Below are positions 11,177-20,464 of a stretch of DNA of 64,000 nucleotides, one piece after another. The stretch comes from Branchiibius cervicis (GTDB lineage Bacteria > Actinomycetota > Actinomycetes > Actinomycetales > Dermatophilaceae). The notes beneath the pieces are model-generated. The model had not been told where the DNA came from and made no database searches. It saw only the letters and a list, made by a program, of their open reading frames with translations. Numbering within the stretch: position 1 is the first letter of the stretch; each line of letters starts with the position of its first letter. The stretch is from NCBI RefSeq assembly GCF_042661605.1, contig NZ_JBHSWJ010000002.1, positions 2,728,001 to 2,792,000 of the forward strand, given 5' to 3'. Position numbers and translations under genes: made by a program.

Positions 11177-11188
11177 GCCGAGTGCCAA
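11162..11188 (-). promoter_or_regulatory. Second CIRCE-like operator overlapping the -35 box
   Basis: CTGGCACTC-N9-GAGTGCCAA keeps the CIRCE spacing with GGCAC in place of AGCAC. Its spacer holds the predicted -35 box. Two HrcA sites flanking one promoter would give tight repression. Confidence 0.82.
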
Positions 11189-11281
11189 CCCTTTCCCGTA
11201 CGCCGAGAGCGAACCCCCGCGCGCAACCCACCTCGGGCTCAGGGGCACCTTCGGTCCGGCGCCGATTTTGAGGAGATCGCG

Positions 11282-11321
11282 GGTTCTGAGGCCGCTGCAC
11301 GCGGCAAGCAACCTCAGAACC
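11282..11321. terminator. Hairpin downstream of the FMN reductase gene
   Basis: Perfect 10-bp arms GGTTCTGAGG and CCTCAGAACC, 20 bp apart, with an inner CCGC/GCGG stem. A third CCTCAGA occurs at 11331-11337 and could pair alternatively with the left arm. Position suggests the terminator of the minus-strand reductase gene; no T tract is present. Confidence 0.55.
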
Positions 11322-11374
11322 GACGCACTCCTCAGAATCGCGCGGGCCATGCGTCGCGGTCGGGGCTACCTTCC

Positions 11375-11914
11375 TCAGGCTGCCGCGGGCGCTTCCGCTT
11401 CCACCAGGGCCAGCAACGCCGCAGCGAACTTGTCCTGCACCTCGGCGCCGAAGACGTCGACGTCGATGGCCGTCTGCGACACGATGGCGTCCTCCAGCAC
11501 GTGCGCGCCGGCGATCCTGGCCGAGCGCGCGGCGTCGGCATGCGACCACTTGCCGCCGAACGGCGTCGGGGTCGCGCCGATCACGGTGAAGGGCTTGCCC
11601 ACGATGGCTCCGGCACCGTAGGGACGCGACAGCCAGTCGATCGCGTTGTTGAGCACGGCCGGCATGGTGCCGTTGTATTCGGGGGTGACCGCCAGCACGC
11701 GGTCGGCAGCGGCCACCTTGTCCCGCAGCGCCACCGCGGAGGCCGGCACCTGCGATGCGTTGTCGATCTCCTCGTTGTAGAACGGCAGATCGGCCAGGCC
11801 GTCGACGATCACTAGCTCCACGCCCTCGGGCGCGTTGTCGCGCAGGGTCTCGGCCAGGCGGCGGTTGACGGATTCAGCGCGCAGGCTGCCGACGAGGACG
11901 GCAACGGTAGTCAT
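11375..11914 (-). CDS. NADPH-dependent FMN reductase family protein
   Basis: 179 residues, flavodoxin-like fold of the NADPH-dependent FMN reductase/quinone or chromate reductase group. The FMN phosphate loop is VGSLRAESVNRRLAE, and TPEYNGTMPAVLNNAIDWLS is the family signature. Likely a cytosolic reductase of FMN, quinones or metals. It is divergent from a TetR gene with a palindromic operator between them, so it is probably induced by a small ligand or redox-active compound through that regulator. Confidence 0.88.
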   Translation of the reverse strand: MTTVAVLVGSLRAESVNRRLAETLRDNAPEGVELVIVDGLADLPFYNEEIDNASQVPASAVALRDKVAAADRVLAVTPEYNGTMPAVLNNAIDWLSRPYGAGAIVGKPFTVIGATPTPFGGKWSHADAARSARIAGAHVLEDAIVSQTAIDVDVFGAEVQDKFAAALLALVEAEAPAAA

Positions 11915-11958
11915 GGATTCTCCTCAGAAGTCTGTGGTGGGGTACGCTGTCGATTAAA

Positions 11959-11972
11959 CGGACCGCGGTCCG
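11959..11972. promoter_or_regulatory. Palindromic operator between the FMN reductase and TetR genes
   Basis: A perfect 14-bp palindrome, CGGACCGCGGTCCG, with partly symmetric A/T flanks (AAA on the left, TTT on the right). It lies 45 bp from the reductase start and 39 bp from the TetR start, as expected for autoregulation. Confidence 0.7.
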
Positions 11973-12010
11973 CTTTGTCAATTCCGCTGCATCGTAAAGT
12001 GATCCACGTC

Positions 12011-12604
12011 ATGTCACAGCCCCCGCCGCTTCCGATCGCCTTCGGCCTGCCCACCGAGCGCGCCGACGCCGCACGCAACCGAGAAGCACTCCTGTGCGCG
12101 GCGCGCCGCCTGGTGGCGGCCGAGGGAGCCGACGCCCTGACCATGGACCGCCTGGCCTGCGAGGCCGGTGTCGGCAAGGGCACCGTCTTCCGGCGCTTCG
12201 GCTCCCGGGAGGGCGTGATGGGCGCATTGCTGAACGAGCACGCCCGCGCCTGGCAGGAGCGCGTGTTGTCCGGCGAGCCGCCGTTGGGCCCGGGCGCACC
12301 GCCTCGGGAACGACTGGTCGCCTTCGGAGCATCGTTGATCGAGCTCAATCTGGCCGGCGCGGAGTTGATCGCGGCGGCCGGCGATGCCGTGGAGCGCTCG
12401 TTCGCGATGGACAGCTTCGTCGCGACCCATGTGCGCTATCTGCTGCGAGCTGCGGGCGCTCGCGGTGATCTGCCCCTGTTGGCCGTTGCGCTGATCGCTC
12501 CGCTGGACCGCCGCATCCTCGAGCAGCAGGTCCGCCTCGAGGGCATTGATCGCGACCGGATCCTGGCCGCCTGGACCGACCTGGTCGACCGCCTCCTGAC
12601 CTGA
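12011..12604 (+). CDS. TetR-family transcriptional regulator
   Basis: 197 residues from the ATG at 12011 (MSQPPPLPIAFG); an in-frame GTG at 11999 is an alternative. The N-terminal helix-turn-helix is NREALLCAARRLVAAEGADALTM..., ending GVGKGTVFRRFGSREGVM. The C-terminal half is the ligand-binding domain with no recognisable ligand motif. Divergent from the FMN reductase and probably its repressor. Confidence 0.9.
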   Translation: MSQPPPLPIAFGLPTERADAARNREALLCAARRLVAAEGADALTMDRLACEAGVGKGTVFRRFGSREGVMGALLNEHARAWQERVLSGEPPLGPGAPPRERLVAFGASLIELNLAGAELIAAAGDAVERSFAMDSFVATHVRYLLRAAGARGDLPLLAVALIAPLDRRILEQQVRLEGIDRDRILAAWTDLVDRLLT

Positions 12605-12609
12605 CCCTG

Positions 12610-13431
12610 TCAGATGGCGCCGTCCGGTTGGGCGCCCTGCCACGAAACCGCCTGCGCACCAGCGGCGTTGGCCTCGCGCAACGCATCCGCATCACCGAGA
12701 CCGCCGGCCAAGGCGGCAGCAAGGGCACCACAGAACGCGTCGCCGGCGCCCGTGGAGTCGACCACTCGGCGTACGGCGATCCCCGGCTCCCGCGCCACCT
12801 CACCTGAGCCTCGGGTCCAGGTGGCACCCTGCGACCCCAGCGTCGTGACCACCGACGCCGGCCGCAGACCGGCATCGGTCAACTGCGCCGCCTCGGTCTC
12901 GTTGACGATCACAGGATCGGCCAGGGCGATCACGTCAGCCGGCAGATCGGCGTACGGCGCGAGGTTCAGCACCACCCGCACGCCGGCCTCGTGGGCGGCC
13001 CGGGCTGTCTCCGCCACAACGGACAACGGCACTTCCAGCGACGCCAGGAGCACCTCGCCGCTCACGAAGCCCGCTGGCACCGAGGCGCTTTCGTTCGCCC
13101 CCGGGATGACGATGATGGAGTTCTCACCGTCGTCGGACACGGTGATCAACGCGGTGCCGGTGGGCCCGGCCGTCGTGGCGTCGACCTGGTCGGCGTCGAT
13201 CCCCGCGTCCTGCAGGCGGGAGATGTAAGCCCAGCCCAGCTCGTCGTCGCCCACACAGCCCACCATGACGACCTCGGCACCCGCGCGACGGGCCGCCATG
13301 GCCTGGTTGCCTCCCTTGCCACCCGCGAAGCGGCCGTCCGAGCGGCCCAGGATGGTCTCCCCGGGTGCGGGGTGGTGGGGCACGCGGGTCACCAGGTCGA
13401 CGTTGAGTGCGCCGAGCACGTAGACGGTCAT
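12610..13431 (-). CDS. Ribokinase-like sugar kinase (PfkB family)
   Basis: 273 residues. Phosphorylates a sugar, probably ribose, at the 5 position. Motifs are the N-terminal GALNVDLV, the GGKGGNQAMAARRAGA substrate motif and the C-terminal PfkB signature VDSTGAGDAFCGALAAAL with the catalytic Asp. The ATG overlaps the nucleoside hydrolase stop (ATGA). Together they would split a nucleoside and trap the ribose as ribose phosphate. A second ribokinase lies at 56.6-57.5 kb in the ribose transport operon. Confidence 0.9.
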   Translation of the reverse strand: MTVYVLGALNVDLVTRVPHHPAPGETILGRSDGRFAGGKGGNQAMAARRAGAEVVMVGCVGDDELGWAYISRLQDAGIDADQVDATTAGPTGTALITVSDDGENSIIVIPGANESASVPAGFVSGEVLLASLEVPLSVVAETARAAHEAGVRVVLNLAPYADLPADVIALADPVIVNETEAAQLTDAGLRPASVVTTLGSQGATWTRGSGEVAREPGIAVRRVVDSTGAGDAFCGALAAALAGGLGDADALREANAAGAQAVSWQGAQPDGAI

Positions 13432-14371
13432 CGCAGCGTCTCCTGCCACAGGTTGGCGTATCGGATGGCGTCGACCGCCAGCGCGACGTCGATGCGCGGC
13501 GCCGGCCCATGCGGATCGTGGCTCATGTCGCCATCCCAGTCGCGCCGATCGACAATGGTGCGCCCGCGCGACCACGAGCCGCCCAACTCCACCCGCATCG
13601 GCCGTTCCTGGGTGGTGAGCCCACCCGGATCGATGACCGCGCAGACGGCCCCGGCATCGCCGATAGTGGCCTCGTCGCGGTGGAAGCGATCGCACTGGAA
13701 GGTGATCAGCGCGCCGCCCAGCCGGGCCGCGTCCGAGCCGGTCAGGGCGGCCGCTTCGGCCCGGGTGACCACCGGTGCGTAGAACACGTCGAGCCCGTAC
13801 ATCGTCACCGGCACTCCCAGCTCAGCCGTCGCGGCCAGGACGATCGCCGCCGCCTCGGGATCGTGGAAGACGTTGAATTCCGCTGAGGCGGTGGCGTTTC
13901 CGACATCGGCCGCGCCGCCCATGAAGACGATGCGTTCGATCTTGCCCGCGACCTGCGGGTAGGTGCGCAGCAACAGCGCGATGTTGGTCATCGGCGCCAG
14001 CGGGATCAGCGTGATCCGCTCGGCGGAGGCGAGCAGCGTGTCGCGCAGCAGTTCCACCGCGTGCCGCGGGTCGGAGCCGCGCTGGGCGGGCGGCCACCCG
14101 AGATCGCCCATCCCGTCCTCACCGTGCACGTGCCGGGCATCCACCGGTGTCTCCAGCAGCGGCCGATCCGCGCCGCGGGCGACCGGGACGTCGTCGCGAC
14201 CGGCGGCATGCAGGGCGATCAAGGTGTTGCGCACGACGTCGTCCACCGGCGCGTTGCCGCCGACGCAACTGACCGCGCGCAGGTCGAGGGAGGGTGTCGG
14301 GCCGCGAGGAGCAGCGCGCATGCATCGTCGACGCCGGTGTCGACGTCCAGAATCACCGGGAGGGCAGTCAT
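13428..14371 (-). CDS. Inosine-uridine-type nucleoside hydrolase (one-base frameshift)
   Basis: Hydrolyses ribonucleosides to base and ribose. The start MTALPVILDVDTGVDDACAL holds the calcium-binding DxDxGxDD motif of the family. The frame breaks at a G run, 14292-14294 (minus-strand CCC); adding one C joins it to LDLRAVSCVGGNA and gives 314 residues, the normal length. MTNIALLLRTYPQVAGKI and FNVFHDPEAA are further family blocks. Coupled by a 4-bp overlap to the ribokinase gene. Confidence 0.88.
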
Positions 14372-14390
14372 ATGGGCCAAACTAGCGACC

Positions 14391-15617
14391 ATGGATCCCG
14401 CTCTCGTCGCGCGCCTCGCGACCGGTGAGGGATGGGGCCTGTTGCAATCGTTGCCGCCGTACGACGAGCAGGCGGCGATCGCGCTCGGCTCCCGCCTGCG
14501 GGCGGACGGTTTCGATCCCGATCTGGTGGCCGCTGCGCTGACCCAGTCCCGGCTGAGAGCCCGCGCGGCAGTGAAATTCGGTGACGCCGTCCAGCAGATG
14601 CTCTTCACTGCCGACGGCGTCGAGCAGGCCACGCGCGGCCGGATCGCTGCACTGCATGCGTCACGGTTCGCGAATGCCGGGGTCGAGACCGTCTTCGACC
14701 TGGGCTGCGGCATCGGGGCGGACGCCATCGCCTTGGCGCAGGCCGGTCTGCACGTGCACGCAGTCGATGCCGACGAGACGACCGCCGCGGTGGCCGCGGT
14801 CAATCTGCGACCGTGGCCGCGGGTTTCCGTGCAGCATGCGCGCGCCGAGGACGTCATGTTGCCTTCCGGTGAAGCGGCCCGCAGCACCGGCGCATGGCTG
14901 GACCCGGCCCGGCGGACACCCGGCGTCACCGACGCGAAGGGGCGCACTCGGCGTACGTTCTCCCTCGAGGAGCTGGCACCGAGTTGGGACTTCGTGCTGG
15001 ATGTGGCTCACCGGCTACCTGCCGTGGGCGCCAAGCTCAGTCCGTCGATGCCGCACGCGGCTGTCCCGAGCGATGCTGCGGCAGAGTGGGTTTCCTATCG
15101 CGGTGAAGTTCTCGAATGCGCCATGTGGTGGGGCTCCCTCGCGCCGGTCAAGGGGCGTAGCGCGGTCGTCGTCCTGGACGAGCACGCCCCCGAACGCATC
15201 ACCGAGGCCGACGCCGCGGACGCCACGCACGACACAGCGCATCTCGATCAGGTGCGCGGGTTCCTCTATGAAGCCGACCGGGCCGTGATCCGCGCCGGGC
15301 TGACCGGGGCCCTGGTCAACGCCGTCGACGGCCGCGAGTTGGCGCCGGGCTTGGGCTACGTCACCTCAGCCAAGCAGCGGTTCGTGCCGTGGGCCAAGAG
15401 GTACGCCGTGCGGGAGGCTATTGCCTTCAACGTCAAGGCGCTTCGGGCCCGGCTGCGCGATGAGCAGATCGGGAACCTGACCATCAAGAAGAAGGGCGTG
15501 TCCCTGGATGCGGATGGGTTGCGGCGCCAGTTGCGCCTCAGCGGCCCGCGATCCGGCACGATCGCGATCACCCGGGTCAGCGGCGTCCAAGCGGTCCTGC
15601 TCCTCGCCGACGAATAG
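14391..15617 (+). CDS. Class I SAM-dependent methyltransferase with THUMP-like C-terminus
   Basis: 408 residues from the ATG at 14391. A Rossmann SAM-binding motif I, VFDLGCGIGADAIALA, lies near residue 100, followed by the acidic loop VHAVDADETT and WLDPARRTP in the motif IV position. The C-terminal third (residues ~310-408) resembles the THUMP-like domain found in this actinobacterial family, ending LRLSGPRSGTIAITR. The substrate is unknown; such proteins are often annotated as predicted RNA methyltransferases. Convergent with tsaD, 10 bp apart. Confidence 0.85.
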   Translation: MDPALVARLATGEGWGLLQSLPPYDEQAAIALGSRLRADGFDPDLVAAALTQSRLRARAAVKFGDAVQQMLFTADGVEQATRGRIAALHASRFANAGVETVFDLGCGIGADAIALAQAGLHVHAVDADETTAAVAAVNLRPWPRVSVQHARAEDVMLPSGEAARSTGAWLDPARRTPGVTDAKGRTRRTFSLEELAPSWDFVLDVAHRLPAVGAKLSPSMPHAAVPSDAAAEWVSYRGEVLECAMWWGSLAPVKGRSAVVVLDEHAPERITEADAADATHDTAHLDQVRGFLYEADRAVIRAGLTGALVNAVDGRELAPGLGYVTSAKQRFVPWAKRYAVREAIAFNVKALRARLRDEQIGNLTIKKKGVSLDADGLRRQLRLSGPRSGTIAITRVSGVQAVLLLADE

Positions 15618-15627
15618 ACCGGCCGCG

Positions 15628-16671
15628 CTACATCTGGACTTGCTCCACCGGCAAGGACGAGTCGGTGCCCAGGCCCAGCGTCGACGGCGGCAACCCGCGC
15701 TGCACGATCTGCGAACCCAATGCCGCGACCATCGCGCCGTTGTCCGTGCACAGCCGGATCCGCGGCACCCGCAGCTCGATTCCGGCTGCGGCACAACGCT
15801 CCTCGGCCATCCTTCGTAGCCAACGGTTCGCGGTGACGCCGCCGCCGATCTGCAGGTTCCTGATGCCGTACTCCTGGCAGGCGTCGATCGCCTTGCGGGT
15901 CAGCACGTCGGCGACCGCTTCGCTGAACGACGCGGCGATGTCGGGCAGATCCAACGGGATGCCGTCGCGCTCCTGCTCCTGCACGTACCGCACGACCGCG
16001 GTCTTCAGCCCCGAGAAGGAAAAGTCGTAGCGATGCCGCTCCAAATCCTTGCGCGATGTCAGCCCCCGGGGGAAGTGGATCGCTCGCGGGTCACCGTCCA
16101 CCGCCAGCCGGTCGATCTCGGGACCGCCCGGGTAGGGCAGCCCCAGCACCCGGGCCACCTTGTCGAACGCCTCCCCCGCGGCGTCGTCGATCGTGCGGCC
16201 CAGGGCGACCACATCGGTGGCAATGTCGTTCACCAGCAGCAGGTCGGTGTGTCCACCCGACACCAGCAGGGCGACCGTCGGGGACGGCAGCGGACCGTGA
16301 TCCAACACGTCCGCGCAAACATGCGCTGCAAGGTGATTGACACCGTAGAGCGGCTTGTCGAGCGCCCACGCGACAGCCTTCGCCGCCGCGACACCGACCA
16401 TCAGCGCCCCGGCCAGCCCCGGTCCGGACGTGACCGCGACGGCATCGACATCGGACAACGAGTGCCCGGCCTCGGCCGCCGCGCGCGACATCATCGGGAT
16501 CATCGCCTCTAGGTGCGCCCGGCTGGCGACTTCCGGCACCACCCCGCCGAACCGCGCGTGCAGCTCGACGCTGGACGCGACCGCATCGGTGAGCAGCGTG
16601 TTGCCGCGCACGAACGCGACTCCCGTTTCGTCACAGGAGGATTCGATGCCGAGGATCAGCGGCTCGCTCAC
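15628..16671 (-). CDS. tsaD: tRNA N6-adenosine threonylcarbamoyltransferase TsaD
   Basis: 347 residues. Transfers the threonylcarbamoyl group to A37 of ANN-decoding tRNAs, with TsaB and TsaE. Motifs: LGIESSCDETG at the N-terminus, the iron-binding HLAAH (NHLAAHVCADVL), SGGHTDLLLV and GGGVTANRWLR. Last gene of the tsaE-tsaB-rimI-tsaD run; its GTG start overlaps the rimI stop. Confidence 0.97.
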   Translation of the reverse strand: MSEPLILGIESSCDETGVAFVRGNTLLTDAVASSVELHARFGGVVPEVASRAHLEAMIPMMSRAAAEAGHSLSDVDAVAVTSGPGLAGALMVGVAAAKAVAWALDKPLYGVNHLAAHVCADVLDHGPLPSPTVALLVSGGHTDLLLVNDIATDVVALGRTIDDAAGEAFDKVARVLGLPYPGGPEIDRLAVDGDPRAIHFPRGLTSRKDLERHRYDFSFSGLKTAVVRYVQEQERDGIPLDLPDIAASFSEAVADVLTRKAIDACQEYGIRNLQIGGGVTANRWLRRMAEERCAAAGIELRVPRIRLCTDNGAMVAALGSQIVQRGLPPSTLGLGTDSSLPVEQVQM

Positions 16672-17108
16672 AGCAGCCTCCGCAGGATCAACGCATCGAC
16701 ATCACCGGGCTGGTAGTACCGCCGCCGCACCTGGATCTGCTCGAACCCGAACTTCTTATACAGCGCGATCGCCGGGGCGTTGTCCGCGCGCACCTCCAAC
16801 AGCACCGCCTCCGATCCGGCTGCCTGCTCCAGCAGCCACTGCATCAGCGAGCGCCCCAACCCGGTCCCCTGGTGCGAGGGCGCGACGGCGACGGTCATCA
16901 CATCGGAGACGTCACCCCCGTGGTCCAGGCCGGCGTACCCGACGATGTCATCGCCATCGGTCGCCACGACGTACCGCCGCCGCGGCCGGCCCGCCAGCTC
17001 CTGCCACCAGGTCTCCTGGCTCCACGCCCACGGCCCGAACAGTTCCTTCTCCAGCGCGTCCAGCGCCGCCAGGTCCGGCCACTGCATGTCCCGCAGCTCG
17101 ACACTCAC
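16668..17108 (-). CDS. rimI: Ribosomal protein S18-alanine N-acetyltransferase RimI
   Basis: 146 residues from the GTG at 17108, which overlaps the tsaB stop (GTGA); the longer open frame upstream would invade tsaB. GNAT fold with acetyl-CoA motif VAVAPSHQGTGLGRSLMQ and the C-terminal ALYKKFGFEQIQVRRRYY. Embedded in the t6A genes as in most actinobacteria. Confidence 0.93.
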   Translation of the reverse strand: MSVELRDMQWPDLAALDALEKELFGPWAWSQETWWQELAGRPRRRYVVATDGDDIVGYAGLDHGGDVSDVMTVAVAPSHQGTGLGRSLMQWLLEQAAGSEAVLLEVRADNAPAIALYKKFGFEQIQVRRRYYQPGDVDALILRRLL

Positions 17109-17740
17109 GTCAGCACCGACTTCACACCGCTCGAAGGCTTCGCGTCCGGTTGCCGCAGGTAGAGCGGGCGGACCTCGTCCAGTGGCTCCCCCGCCGCCTG
17201 CCGGCGAGCCACCTCGGTCGCCAGCCACCCCGCGTCCACGTCCAGCGGTTCGATCCCGCGTGCGAACAACTCCGGGTAGAGCAGCGGCCCGCGCCCGGCC
17301 GTCGGCAATTCGCGTACGTCGATCGGCAGCTCACCGGGCAGACTCACCGAAGGCGCGGATCGGCGTACGCCGTGTGAATACACCGCCCAATAGACCTCTT
17401 TGCGCCGCGCATCCGTCGCGACGGCGAATTCATCGAGCGGCACGGCAGCGGCCAGCGCGGCCAGGCTGCACAGGCCGACCACCGGAACACCGAGCGCATG
17501 ACCCAACGTCATGGCGGTCATCACACCGACACGAAGGCCGGTGTAGGGGCCCGGTCCCACCCCGACGGCGATCTGGGTCAGCGCCGACTTGGGGACGCCG
17601 GCCATCACACGATCGATCACCGGCATGAGGATCTCGGCGTGCCGCCGGGCATCGACCACCGAGTGCGACGCGACGACCCGGGTGCCGTCGTGCACGGCAG
17701 CGGTGACCGCGTTCGTGGCGGTGTCGAGGGCGAGCAGCAC
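17105..17740 (-). CDS. tsaB: t6A biosynthesis protein TsaB
   Basis: 211 residues; an ASKHA-fold paralogue of TsaD that serves as its scaffold. N-terminus MLLALDTATNAVTAAVHDG, then VGVGPGPYTGLRVGVMTAMTL, the family hallmark. Start is a GTG at 17740. 9 bp from tsaE. Confidence 0.95.
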   Translation of the reverse strand: MLLALDTATNAVTAAVHDGTRVVASHSVVDARRHAEILMPVIDRVMAGVPKSALTQIAVGVGPGPYTGLRVGVMTAMTLGHALGVPVVGLCSLAALAAAVPLDEFAVATDARRKEVYWAVYSHGVRRSAPSVSLPGELPIDVRELPTAGRGPLLYPELFARGIEPLDVDAGWLATEVARRQAAGEPLDEVRPLYLRQPDAKPSSGVKSVLT

Positions 17741-17749
17741 CCACCAAGG

Positions 17750-18220
17750 TTAACGAGGCAGCGTCGAAACCAACGATTCGAAGCGCTCCCCCACCGGCAC
17801 CACGCGCACCTCACGCGATTCGTCCGGCAAAGCGGTCAGGGAGATCTCGAGACGGTCGGCCGACAGCCCCTCGGCCATCCCGGCCCCCCATTCGATCACG
17901 GTGACCGACTCGTCGAGCGAGGCGTCCAGGTCCAGATCGTCCAGGGCGGCGGCGTCGCCGGCCAGTCGGTAGGCATCCACGTGCACCAGCGAGGGTCCGT
18001 CCGCCAGCGATGGGTGCGTCCGCGCCAGTACGAAGGTCGGCGACGTGATCGGTCCTCGCACGCCCAGGCCCTCGGCCAGCGAGCGGGTCAGCGTCGTCTT
18101 GCCGGCCCCGAGGTCACCGTGCAACAGCACCAGGTCACCGGCCTGCAGCAGTGACCCCAGGGCGTGCCCGAACTCCGCGGTGGCGTCCGGAGAAGCCAAC
18201 CGCGCGACGTACTCAGGCAT
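17750..18220 (-). CDS. tsaE: t6A biosynthesis ATPase TsaE
   Basis: 156 residues, P-loop NTPase. Walker A GDLGAGKTTLTRSLAEGLG, then ITSPTFVL and the Walker B-like VHVDAYRL, and the terminal VIEWGAGM block. Needed to recycle the TsaBD complex. Its start overlaps the end of the hydrolase gene by 8 bp. Confidence 0.96.
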   Translation of the reverse strand: MPEYVARLASPDATAEFGHALGSLLQAGDLVLLHGDLGAGKTTLTRSLAEGLGVRGPITSPTFVLARTHPSLADGPSLVHVDAYRLAGDAAALDDLDLDASLDESVTVIEWGAGMAEGLSADRLEISLTALPDESREVRVVPVGERFESLVSTLPR

Positions 18221-19255
18221 TGACGGAGGAGTCGATCAGCGCCAGCAGCTGCTCGTTGACGATCTGCGGTTGCTCCAACGGCAACATGTGCCCGGCGTGT
18301 TCGACGATGACCAGCTCGGAGTGCGGAAGAGCCCTGGCCAGCAGTCGCGCGTGCTCGACCGGGATCACCTTGTCACCCACCCCGTGCATCACGACGGCCG
18401 GAATCTGGCCGTACGCCAACAGCCCCACTGCCGCATCGTGTTTCAGAAGCGACGGCATCAAGCCGGCAACCACGGAGAGGCGGGTGCGGGCGATCATGTC
18501 CGCGGTCAGCGCGGTCACCTCGGGACTGGTCTCGCCCCCGAAGGCGAGTTGGTTGACGATCAACCGCTCGACGTCACGACCCGTGTGGCGGGTCCAGTCG
18601 ACCCAATCCTGCCGATGCGCAAGGCCGTTCAGCGCGCCGGGCGCGACGGAGTTCACGACCCCACCGAAGCGGCCCAGTCCCCAATTGACCACCCGCGACA
18701 GGTCGCCGCTGCTGGTGCTGAGGAAGGCCGCACTCGACACTCGGTTCTTGACCAGGTCCGGGTTGGTCTCGCCCAGGAGCATCATCGACATGCCGCCCAT
18801 GGAGTGACCCACGAGCGTCAGTGCGCCACCGCTGTCCGTTGCCTCTAGCACCGCCCGCAGATCATTCGCCGTGGTGACCACGGAGTAGGACGGGGTTCCC
18901 CTTCGGCGGAGCGTCCGTGGCCGCGCTGGTCCCACAGGACGACTCGATATCCTCTGTCGCGCAACGCTCTTCGCTGTTTGACCCACACTTGCAGGTTCTG
19001 GGTGAAGCCGTGGCTGAGGAGCACGGTGTGCTCGGTGGCGTCCGGGTTGTCGACCTCGACGTGCAGCGGAACGCCGTCGTCGGCGACCACCACGCGCTCG
19101 TCGTCGGCCGGAACCACGAAGCGGGTCAGGTCCACACCGTCGAGCTCGGCGCGGTGCTCGCGGCGCACCCGGTCCAGGGCGTAGCCGCCGGCCGCCGCTG
19201 CGCCAGCCACCAGGGCGCCCACTCCGATGCCGACGCCGCGGGTCAGTGCACTCAC
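18213..19255 (-). CDS. Alpha/beta hydrolase (one-base frameshift)
   Basis: The GTG at 19255 overlaps the alr stop. An N-terminal hydrophobic segment (GIGVGALVAGAAAAGGYAL) suggests export or anchoring. The core has the oxyanion motif LSHGFTQNLQVW, WDQRGHGRS and the nucleophile elbow LVGHSMGGMSMM with the catalytic Ser, then HGVGDKVIPVEHA and the His in EHAGHMLPLEQP. The frame breaks at a G run, 18892-18895 (minus-strand CCCC); one added C gives 347 residues. Conserved between alr and tsaE in many actinobacteria. Substrate unknown. Confidence 0.87.
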
Positions 19256-20400
19256 GACTGCCCCCGGTAGATCCGCGGCAGCCGCCCGCTCATCCGGCCG
19301 ACGATTTCGTAGGAGATGGTCCCGGCAGCCTCTGCCCAGTCCTGCGCGGTGGGCTCGCCGTTCTCGCCGGAGCCGAAGAGTACGACCCGGTCCCCTTCTG
19401 CCACAGGCAGATCCCCGACGTCGACGACGAACTGGTCCATGCACACCCGGCCGCTGACGGTGAACCGCTGACCGCCGACCTGCACCGGCCCCTTGCCGGA
19501 CGCCGAGCGGGGGATGCCGTCGGAGTAGCCGATGGGTACGTCGATGAGGGTGGTCTCGCGGTCGGTCACGTAGGTGTGGCCGTAGCTGACCCCCTGCCCG
19601 CCCGGCACCCGTTTGGCGATGGTCACATTCGCATCGACGGTCATGGCCGGGACCAGGTCGAAGTCGCGGGAGCTGCCGATGTCCGGCACCGGGCTCAGTC
19701 CGTAGAGCGCGATCCCCGGGCGCACCATGTCCCAGGCCACGTCGCTACCGGTGAGGGTCGCCGCGGAGTTGGCCATGTGCCGCACCCGTACATCGAGACC
19801 GGCCTGCTCGGCGTCCTTGACCGCCTGGGCGAACGCCTCCTGCTGGGCGAGCACGCTCGGGTGCTGCGGGGAGTCGGCGAAGATGAAGTGCGTCATGATC
19901 CCGGCGACGTCGATGACGCCCTCGGCCTGCAGTTTCGCGGCCGCCGTGAGCAACTCCGGCCACTGCGGCCCGTAGGCCCCGTTGCGGGCCAGGCCGGTGT
20001 CGACCTTCAGGTGCACGGTGGCCGGCTTGCCCGCGCGACGGGCGGCCTCGGCGACCGCATCGATCTCCCAGACGTGGGGTACGGCGACCTGCACGTCCGC
20101 GGCGACCGCGGCGTCGAAGTCGGTGCCGGGAGCGTGCAGCCAGGACAGCACCGGCGCCGTGACCCCGGCTTCGCGCAGTTGCAGGGCTTCGCGCAGCTGG
20201 GCGACCCCCAGCCACGTGGCGCCGCCGTCGAGGGCGGCGCCCGCAACCGGGATCAGGCCGTGGCCGTACGCGTCGCCCTTGACGACGGCCATCAACTCGG
20301 CGTCGCCGGCACGGCGTTTGAGGACGTCCGCGTTGTGCCGGATGGCGTCGAGGTCGACGGTGATCCGCGCAGTCGCGTCGCCTGGGGGCTGAGCAGTCAT
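19252..20400 (-). CDS. alr: Alanine racemase
   Basis: 382 residues. Makes D-alanine for peptidoglycan with pyridoxal phosphate. The PLP lysine is in MAVVKGDAYGHG (near residue 41), and the C-terminal domain has SGRVCMDQFVVDVGD with the Met-Asp motif near the second active-site base. First gene of the alr-hydrolase-tsaE-tsaB-rimI-tsaD cluster; overlaps the hydrolase gene by 4 bp. Confidence 0.96.
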   Translation of the reverse strand: MTAQPPGDATARITVDLDAIRHNADVLKRRAGDAELMAVVKGDAYGHGLIPVAGAALDGGATWLGVAQLREALQLREAGVTAPVLSWLHAPGTDFDAAVAADVQVAVPHVWEIDAVAEAARRAGKPATVHLKVDTGLARNGAYGPQWPELLTAAAKLQAEGVIDVAGIMTHFIFADSPQHPSVLAQQEAFAQAVKDAEQAGLDVRVRHMANSAATLTGSDVAWDMVRPGIALYGLSPVPDIGSSRDFDLVPAMTVDANVTIAKRVPGGQGVSYGHTYVTDRETTLIDVPIGYSDGIPRSASGKGPVQVGGQRFTVSGRVCMDQFVVDVGDLPVAEGDRVVLFGSGENGEPTAQDWAEAAGTISYEIVGRMSGRLPRIYRGQS

Positions 20401-20464
20401 AGCGGATTCAGTGTTACACGCGGCGTGTCGGGGGTCCGTGAAGGACCCGCGAGTGCGCCGTGCG

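Noticed and set aside
12610..14371. Part of the rbs operon split from it by rearrangement
   Set aside because: The ribokinase here is coupled to a nucleoside hydrolase and lies 42 kb away from a complete rbs operon with its own ribokinase, so it is better explained as nucleoside salvage.
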